A DNA stretch of 64,000 bases from Antilocapra americana (Eukaryota > Chordata > Mammalia > Artiodactyla > Antilocapridae). Numbering within the stretch: the first letter of the stretch is position 1; each line of letters opens with the position of its first letter. Below the pieces are notes generated by a model, which did not search any database, had not been told where the DNA came from, and saw only the letters and a list, made by a program, of their open reading frames with translations. A program made the translations under genes and the position numbers. Location: contig ML660211.1 in assembly GCA_007570785.1 (NCBI GenBank), positions 3,885,955-3,949,954 of the forward strand. Direction: 5' to 3'. Positions 58,520 to 64,000 of the stretch are shown here, piece by piece.

Positions 58520-60250
58520 TGAGATTATTTTTTGAAAGGAGTTTTAGGTTGATAGAATGATTGGGAAGAAGTTACAGAAATTTCCCATATAGCATTTGCC
58601 CTCTCACATGCATAACCTCTCTCATTACCTATATCCCCCACCAGTGTGGTACCCTTGTTACAGTTGATACATTATGCATTATTTTCAACATTAACATATA
58701 TAACTACCCAAAGTCCATAGCTTACCTGAGGTCTACTTCTAGTGTTGTCTATTCTATAGGTTGGGCATGTATCTACCATAGCATTACACAGAACATTTTC
58801 ACTGCCCCAGATATCTGTCATGCTCTACTTACTCATTCCCCCCACCCTTGAAACTATGGCCACAACTAGTCTCTACTGTCTCCACAGTTTTGTTTTTTCA
58901 GGAATATCATGTGGTTGGAATCATATGGTATATATAATTTTGATTTAGATTCCTTTTACTTAGTGAAGTGAAAGAAATTCATTTCAAATTTTTCTATATC
59001 TTTTCATGGTTTAATCACTAGTTTCTTTCTTCTGCTGGATAATATTCTATTATTTAGGCATACCACAGTTAATTTATCCACTCACCTATTGAAGGATATC
59101 TTGATTATTTCCAAGTTCTTGTCAGTTATGAATACAGTTGCTATAAGCATTCATGTGCAGATGTTTTTGTGATAAGTTTTCAAATAACTTATGTAAATAG
59201 CAAAGTGTATGATTTCTGGATTACATGGAAGAATATGTTAATTTTTCAAGAAACCTCCTAATTGTCTTCCAAAATGGCTGTAATTTTACACTTCCATCAG
59301 CAGTGAGAGTTACTGCTGTACTACATCCTTGCCAGCATTTGGTGTTATCAGTGTTCTGGATTTTTGGCCATTCTAATAGTGGCATCTCTTTATTTTAGTT
59401 TATGTTGTTCTAGTAACTATAATTGGACATATTATCTGATGCTTATTGGGCATCTATCTGTATATCTTTTTTAGTGAGGTGTATGTTAAGGTCTTTGGTC
59501 CATTTTTCAATAGAGTTGTTTGATTTCTTATTGCTGAGTTTTAAGAGGTATATATTTTGATAGCAGTATTTTACCAGATATATGTTTTGAAAAGGTGTTC
59601 TCCTACTCTGTGGTGTGTTCTCTTATTCTATTGACATTGTCTTGACAGAAGTTTTAAATTTTAATGAAATCTAGCTTATCAATTATTTCTTCCATGAATC
59701 AGACTTTTTGATGTCCTATCTAAAAAGTTATCACCATACCCAAGGTCATCTAGGTTTTCTACTTTGTCATCTTTGTTATCTTCTAGGAGTTTTATAGTTT
59801 TAGATTTTACACTTTGTTCTGTGATCTGTTTTGAGTTCATTTTTATGAAGAGTGTAAGGTCTGTGTTCAGATTAGATTTTTAGTATAATTTTATCTTTTA
59901 ATTGAAATATAATTGCTTACAATATTGTATTAACTTCTGCTGTACTTCTATGTGAATCAGCTATGTTGTTGTTCCGTTGTTCAGTCCTGTCCAACTCTTC
60001 CCATGGACTGCAGCATGCCAGCTTATAACTATACGTTTATTACCTTCCTTATCAGCTGTGAGTATACATATTCCCTTTATTCTTGTCCCTGCCTTCCCCT
60101 CCTACTCCAGATTCATTTTTACATATGAATGCCGAATTATTTCAGCACCATTTATTGAAAAGGCCATCTTTGCTTCATTGTGTGGCTTTTGGTCTTTTGT
60201 TAAAGATCTGTTGATTGTATTTGTGTTGTTGTGTTGGGGTGATATTGTGA
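58520..60250 (-). mobile_element. Old L1 (L1M-type) with nested insertion
   Basis: Antisense 3' UTR and ORF2 of an older L1: GTACCCTTGTTACAGTTGAT, CCATAGCTTACCTGAGGTCT, GGAATCATATGGTATATATA, TACATCCTTGCCAGCATTTG, CATACCCAAGGTCATCTAGG, and after the insertion ATTTCAGCACCATTTATTGA and TTGCTTCATTGTGTGGCTTT. No frames survive. A younger insertion occupies 59874-60107. Confidence 0.85.
59874..60107 (-). mobile_element. L1 3' UTR piece that itself holds a BovB-type tail
   Basis: Younger L1 3' UTR in antisense (TTTTAATTGAAATATAATTG, TGTGAATCAGCTAT, then GAGTATACATATTCCCTTTA) sits between CAGATT copies at 59868-59873 and 60108-60113. Inside it, 59966-60050 holds GTTGTTCAGTCCTGTCCAAC and CCCATGGACTGCAGCATGCC of a BovB/Bov-A 3' end. 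That piece is flanked by ATCAGCTATG (59956-59965) and ATCAGCTGTG (60051-60060), a 9/10 TSD. Confidence 0.82.
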
Positions 60251-60329
60251 TTTATTACAAGAAATATAAATTTGTTGCTTGTTCACTCTCCTGGTCCTTA
60301 ATTCTTAAAATTCGTATAGTTTTCTATAT

Positions 60330-61190
60330 GTCATAAGGACCGTTTTGTTTATTTAGTTTTATTCACTGTTCATAGAATATCTCCAGTATCACAGTCCTTT
60401 CAATCACACCTGAGTTTATATCATGACGTGACTTTTAGAAAGAATCTTAGCATAGTAGTTGGTTGCCACAGAGCCAACCATGTAATGAGAGGGCTGGAAC
60501 TTTTAATCTCACCTCAGACCTCAGGGGAAGGACAGGGGCTGGGAGTTGAATCAATCATCCAGTGGTCAATGATTTAATCAGTCATGCCTGCATAATATTG
60601 CTGTTGTTGTTCTGTCTCTAAATCATGTCTGACTCTGCAACCCCATGGACTGCAGCACACCAGGTTCAGTCCTCGACTATCTCCCGGAGTTTGCTCAAAT
60701 TCATGTCCACCGTGTTGGTGGTGCTGTCTAACCATCTCATCCTCTGTTGCCTGTTTTTCCTCCTACCCTCAATCTTTTCCAGCATCAGGGTCTTTTCCAA
60801 AGAGTCAGTTCTTTGCATCACGTGGCCACAATATTGGAGCTTCAGCTTCAGCATCAGTCCTTCCAATGAATACTCAGGGTTTATTTCCTTTAGGACTGCA
60901 TGGTTTGACTGGTTTCATCTCCTTGCATCCAAGGGACTCTAAAGAGTCATCTTGCTTTTTTCATGAGTCAACATAATGAAGCCTCCATAAAAAACTAAAA
61001 AGATAATGTTCAGAGATCTTCCAAATTGGTGCACACATGGAGATGCAGGGAGAGTATCACATGCCCCCAAAATCATGGGAGTGCTAGTCCTTTCTCCTAT
61101 ACCTTCCTTGTGCATCTCTTCCCTCTGACTGTTCTTGGATCAAATCCTTTTGATAATAAACCAGCAATCTAGTAAGTAAATGGTTACCAT
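60330..61190 (+). mobile_element. Ancient ERV LTR split by BovB
   Basis: LTR blocks on the left: GTTGGTTGCCACAGAGCCAA, CCATGTAATGAGAGGGCTGG, AATGATTTAATCAGTCATGC. On the right: CATAATGAAGCCTCCATAAA, CATGGAGATGCAGGGAGAGT, GTGCATCTCTTCCCTCTGAC and AATAAACCAGCAATCTAGTA, with AATAAA at 61155-61160. I recall this as a widely shared mammalian ERVL-like LTR but cannot name the subfamily. The left edge is approximate. No viral gene is attached. Confidence 0.7.
60597..60971 (-). mobile_element. BovB 3' end inserted in the LTR
   Basis: Antisense BovB: ATCATGTCTGACTCTGCAAC, CAGCATCAGGGTCTTTTCCA, CATCCAAGGGACTCTAAAGA. CATAAT at 60591-60596 and 60972-60977 is a candidate TSD; removing the insert restores the LTR order. 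The minus frame 60666-60866 keeps LKLKLQYCGHVMQRTDSLEKT. Confidence 0.9.
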
Positions 61191-61448
61191 TGATGCTTTC
61201 ATATTATAGAATATTCCTATCAATGAACATGGAGTATTTCTCAGTTTACATTGTTTTCCTTTTCAATAAGACACATGGTATTGGACAGGTTTGATAACTA
61301 TATCAGTATTTATATTTGTAATATGTTCTCTTTAACTGTTTTCCTTTTTTAATTTTTGCTAGAATATAGTTATTTACAATGTTATCATAGATGTACAGCA
61401 TAACAGATGTATAGCAAAGTGAATTAGTTACACATATACCTATATCCA

Positions 61449-61649
61449 GGCTTCCCAAGTGGTGCTAGTGGTAAATAGCCTACTTGCCAATGCAGAAGAA
61501 TAAAAGGTGGATTCAATCCCTGTGAAAGGGAAGATCCACTGGAGAAGGGCATGAGAACCCACTCCAGTGTTCTTGCCTGGACAATCCCATGGACAGAGAG
61601 CCTGGTGCTACATTCCACATGGTGGGACACTACTGAAGTGATTTAGCAC
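61449..61649 (+). mobile_element. Bov-tA SINE within L1
   Basis: GGCTTCCCAAGTGGTGCTAG, CTACTTGCCAATGCAGAAGA, GAAGATCCACTGGAGAAGGG, TTCTTGCCTGGACAATCCCA and TACTGAAGTGATTTAGCACA. The copy is diverged. Confidence 0.92.
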
Positions 61650-61787
61650 ATACATGCATCCATATACAGACTCTTTTTTAGATTCTTTTCCCATATAGGC
61701 CATTACAGAGTATTAAGTAGAGTTCCCTTTGCTTTCCAGTAAGTCTTTATTAGTTAAATATTTTGTATTTAGTAGTGTGTATATGTC

Positions 61788-61912
61788 CCCGGAGTAGGAA
61801 ATGACAACCCACTCTCGTATTCTTGCCTGGAAAATTCAATGGAAAGAGGAGCCTGGCAGGCTATGGTTCATGGGGTTACAAAGAGTTGGACACAGCTGAG
61901 CAATTGAGTCCA
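61788..61912 (+). mobile_element. 5'-truncated Bov-tA with 10-bp TSD
   Basis: The 3' half only: GGAGTAGGAAATGACAACCC, TATTCTTGCCTGGAAAATTC, AAGAGTTGGACACAGCTGAG. The exact TSD TGTATATGTC occurs at 61778-61787 and 61913-61922, in the host L1. Confidence 0.95.
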
Positions 61913-62468
61913 TGTATATGTCATTCCCAATCTTTCAATTTATCCCTTCCTGCCATCCTCTTGTAGTCATAAGTGTGCCTTCTACATTTGTAACCATTTC
62001 TCTCTTGTAGATAGGTTCATTTATATCCTTTTTTCAGATTCCACATTAAGCAATTCATGTGATAGTTCTCTTTCTCCATCTGGTTTACTTAGTGTGATAA
62101 TCTCTACATCCACCCATATTGCTGCAAATGACACTATTTTGCTCCTTTTTACAGCTGAAATAATATTCCATTGTATGCATGTCCACTTCTCTGCTGATGG
62201 ATATTGATGTTGCTTCCATGATATTTGCAAATGAAGAAACAGATAAGCAATAAATCTCCAAAATATACTAATAGCTCATGCAGCTCAATATCAAAAAACA
62301 AACAACCCAATTAAAAAATGAGCAGGATACGTAAACAGACAATGTCTATTGGAGAAAGAAGACATACAGATGGCTAAAAGATGCTCAGTACCACTGATTA
62401 TTAGAGAAACGTAAGTCAAAACTATAATGAGGCACCACTTCACCAGTCAGAATGGCAATTATTAATGG

Positions 62469-63189
62469 TTTTTTAATTTAATTTTTTTTAGGCAGGCCCC
62501 AAACAGAATTAAAATATAGGACCAGATATTTTTTTTAATTAAGTAACATTTATATTGATTGTTTACTGTAATTCAGAGGCCTATTAACTTAGAACCTATG
62601 CTTTTTGGCCAATTTCCATTACTTCCATTTGAAATTATTTACAATTGAGTGCATTTGCAATATATACCCCAATGTGTAGCCTATTATTTCAGTGGATGCA
62701 AAAATCAATATTTTCTATAGTAAATCTGATCTAACTTAAATTGTTGTAGCTACTTGATTTGATAAATATCAGAATCACCTCAAATAACTTAAAAGATAAG
62801 TTGCCTTTTGTATATATATTGACTGACTATGTTTTGTTTTTAAAGCCTTTTGGGGATGCTTATGAATTAAAATGTTTCTGGATATGATATTTTCAAGATG
62901 ACAAACTTTAGATGAAATACTCACTTTTCTTGATTGATCTATTCTATCTTTGAGAGTGGTGATAATCTTTATTTTTTTAAATTGACAGTAGGATAAAGGC
63001 CAGATTGGTCAGTCTGTCTTAAAAAATTTGGTTTTGCTGAAAATATCCTACTGTTATCGAATGAAAATAATTTGCTTATGTCAGGTAAATTTCTTTACTA
63101 AATTTCCCACATATCCTGCTCATTCCCTTTAATATGCTATGTAAAATTAGTTTAAATAATTTTAAGTCTTTTTAAATTCATGGAATAAA
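62469..63189. other. Unassigned AT-rich sequence
   Basis: No gene or named repeat is recognised. Confidence 0.5.
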
Positions 63190-63206
63190 TTATATATATA
63201 TATATA

Positions 63207-63239
<33 letters not shown>

Positions 63240-63272
63240 GAAGTAATCTCAGGCATTTTTTATTTACATTGA

Positions 63273-63318
<46 letters not shown>
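63190..63318. repeat. (TA)n/(TG)n microsatellite cluster
   Basis: A compound TA-TG-TA tract spans 63190-63239, and a pure TA run of about 20 units spans 63278-63318. Such TA runs are prone to length change and assembly error. Confidence 0.97.
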
Positions 63319-63320
<2 letters not shown>

Positions 63321-63329
63321 TATATTTAA

Positions 63330-63537
63330 TATTGTTGCTGTTTAGTCACTGTCATGGTCGACTCTTTGTAACCCATGGATTGTAGCCTGCCATGCTCCTC
63401 TGTCCATGGGATTTCCCAGGCAAGAATACTGGAGTGAGTTGCCATTTCCTTCTCCAAGGGATCTTTCTGACCCAGGTATTAGACACATCTCTTGCATTTG
63501 CAGGCAGATTCTTTACCACTGAGCCACCTAGAAGCCC
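63330..63537 (-). mobile_element. Bov-tA SINE with 8-bp TSD
   Basis: Antisense Bov-tA: ATTGTTGCTGTTTAGTCACT, GGCAAGAATACTGGAGTGAG and ACTGAGCCACCTAGAAGCCC. ATATTTAA at 63322-63329 and 63538-63545 is the likely TSD, although AT-rich. Confidence 0.94.
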
Positions 63538-63545
63538 ATATTTAA

Positions 63546-64000
63546 GATAGTATGTTAAATCTTTTTTTTTTTAATTTAAAGTTAAAATGTAAGTAGCATA
63601 TAAAGTTTTTCTAAAAGTTATTATGTAATGTATTTGGGAGGAATGTGTCATGATCGCAAATATCAACAGCTTCTGGAAATAGTTCTGTTTCCCTAGCCAC
63701 TTCTTACTCTCTCCATGGAAACTGTCAGGATATTTCCTTAAAAACTTGCTTCACTTCTCTCTCTACCTTTTCCTCATCAGTGATGTTTCTTTCTATTTCA
63801 CAGAGAAAACAGATAATGTGTGTACCTAAAACTTCTTTCCATTAACCTACTGCTGGAGATGTTGTCCTAAATTGAAAAATCATTATGTAAATGACTCTGA
63901 TTAAAATCCTTGAATTGTGACTCTTTACAGGTATAGGATTGTTGCATGTGCTGTGGATGGAATCATGCAAAACATGTTCCAACTACCTTGCTTGTCTTTA
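63546..64000. other. Unassigned sequence
   Basis: It starts with a T-run at about 63561-63570. I see no gene or named repeat to the end of the window. Confidence 0.5.

Larger units (their letters stand above)
61345..62468 (-). mobile_element. L1 with inverted 5' segment, two SINEs inside
   Basis: The antisense L1 3' UTR/ORF2 end runs from TTTTTTAATTTTTGCTAGAA through GATTCTTTTCCCATATAGGC, CACTTAGTGTGATAATCTC-type sequence and TAATATTCCATTGTATGCAT to about 62230. From about 62237 the upstream ORF2 continues in sense orientation: AATCTCCAAAATATACTAAT, AAAAAATGAGCAGGATACGT and CATACAGATGGCTAAAAGAT, to AGAATGGCAATTATT. This is the third L1 here with this geometry. A low-complexity TTTTTTAATTT at 61345-61355 and 62469-62479 is only a weak TSD candidate. 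Confidence 0.85.

Overview
The window is nuclear DNA from a ruminant, most likely a bovid (cattle, sheep, goat or a relative). This rests on the repeat content: many Bov-tA/Bov-A2 SINEs, RTE-type BovB LINEs, tRNA-derived CHR SINEs and ruminant-type L1 copies, all AT-rich with CpG strongly depleted. I recognise no functional protein-coding gene, no exon, no tRNA or rRNA gene, no CRISPR array and no CpG island. Long reading frames are decayed LINE proteins or chance openings. The window is best read as intergenic or deep intronic; the sequence alone does not say which.

Layout. 0-5 kb: a probable ERV LTR split by a SINE, then BovB, Bov-A2 and an old L1 tail. 5-8 kb: a (TG)n tract, an old interspersed repeat and a solo LTR with three 37-bp tandem units. 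8-16 kb: CHR SINEs, an MLT1-type LTR, and an L1 3' end carrying a BovB and a Bov-A2 insertion. 16-21 kb: a BovB fragment and a 3-kb L1 whose 5' end is inverted, bounded by a 14-bp target-site duplication (TSD). 21-30 kb: SINEs, a 50-bp tandem duplication, a mariner half-element, a class I-like solo LTR with a 4-bp duplication, and an L1 interrupted by BovB and a dimeric SINE. 31-41 kb: an MLT1 LTR, L1, SINEs and BovB pieces, one retaining the reverse-transcriptase YVDD motif. 41.5-44.6 kb: a nearly full-length antisense BovB. 45-54 kb: an old repeat, L1, CHR, Bov-A2, an L2 split by two SINEs, MIR, a second 5'-inverted L1 and a head-to-head BovB with its 5' leader. 54.7-57.1 kb: a 2.5-kb BovB. 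58-64 kb: an old L1 with a two-step nested insertion, an ancient LTR split by BovB, a third 5'-inverted L1, and long (TA)n tracts.

There is no pathway or operon. The functional logic is parasitic: L1 and BovB proteins supply reverse transcription, and the SINEs depend on them. Nesting order and TSDs give a relative history. L2, MIR, MER5, MLT1 and old L1 came first, then younger L1, then BovB, Bov-tA and CHR.

I found no convincing previously undescribed biological system. The most informative observations are three 5'-inverted L1 copies, a BovB copy with the same geometry, TSD-supported nests, and tandem units inside an LTR. Family names come from memory of consensus sequences; no database search was possible.
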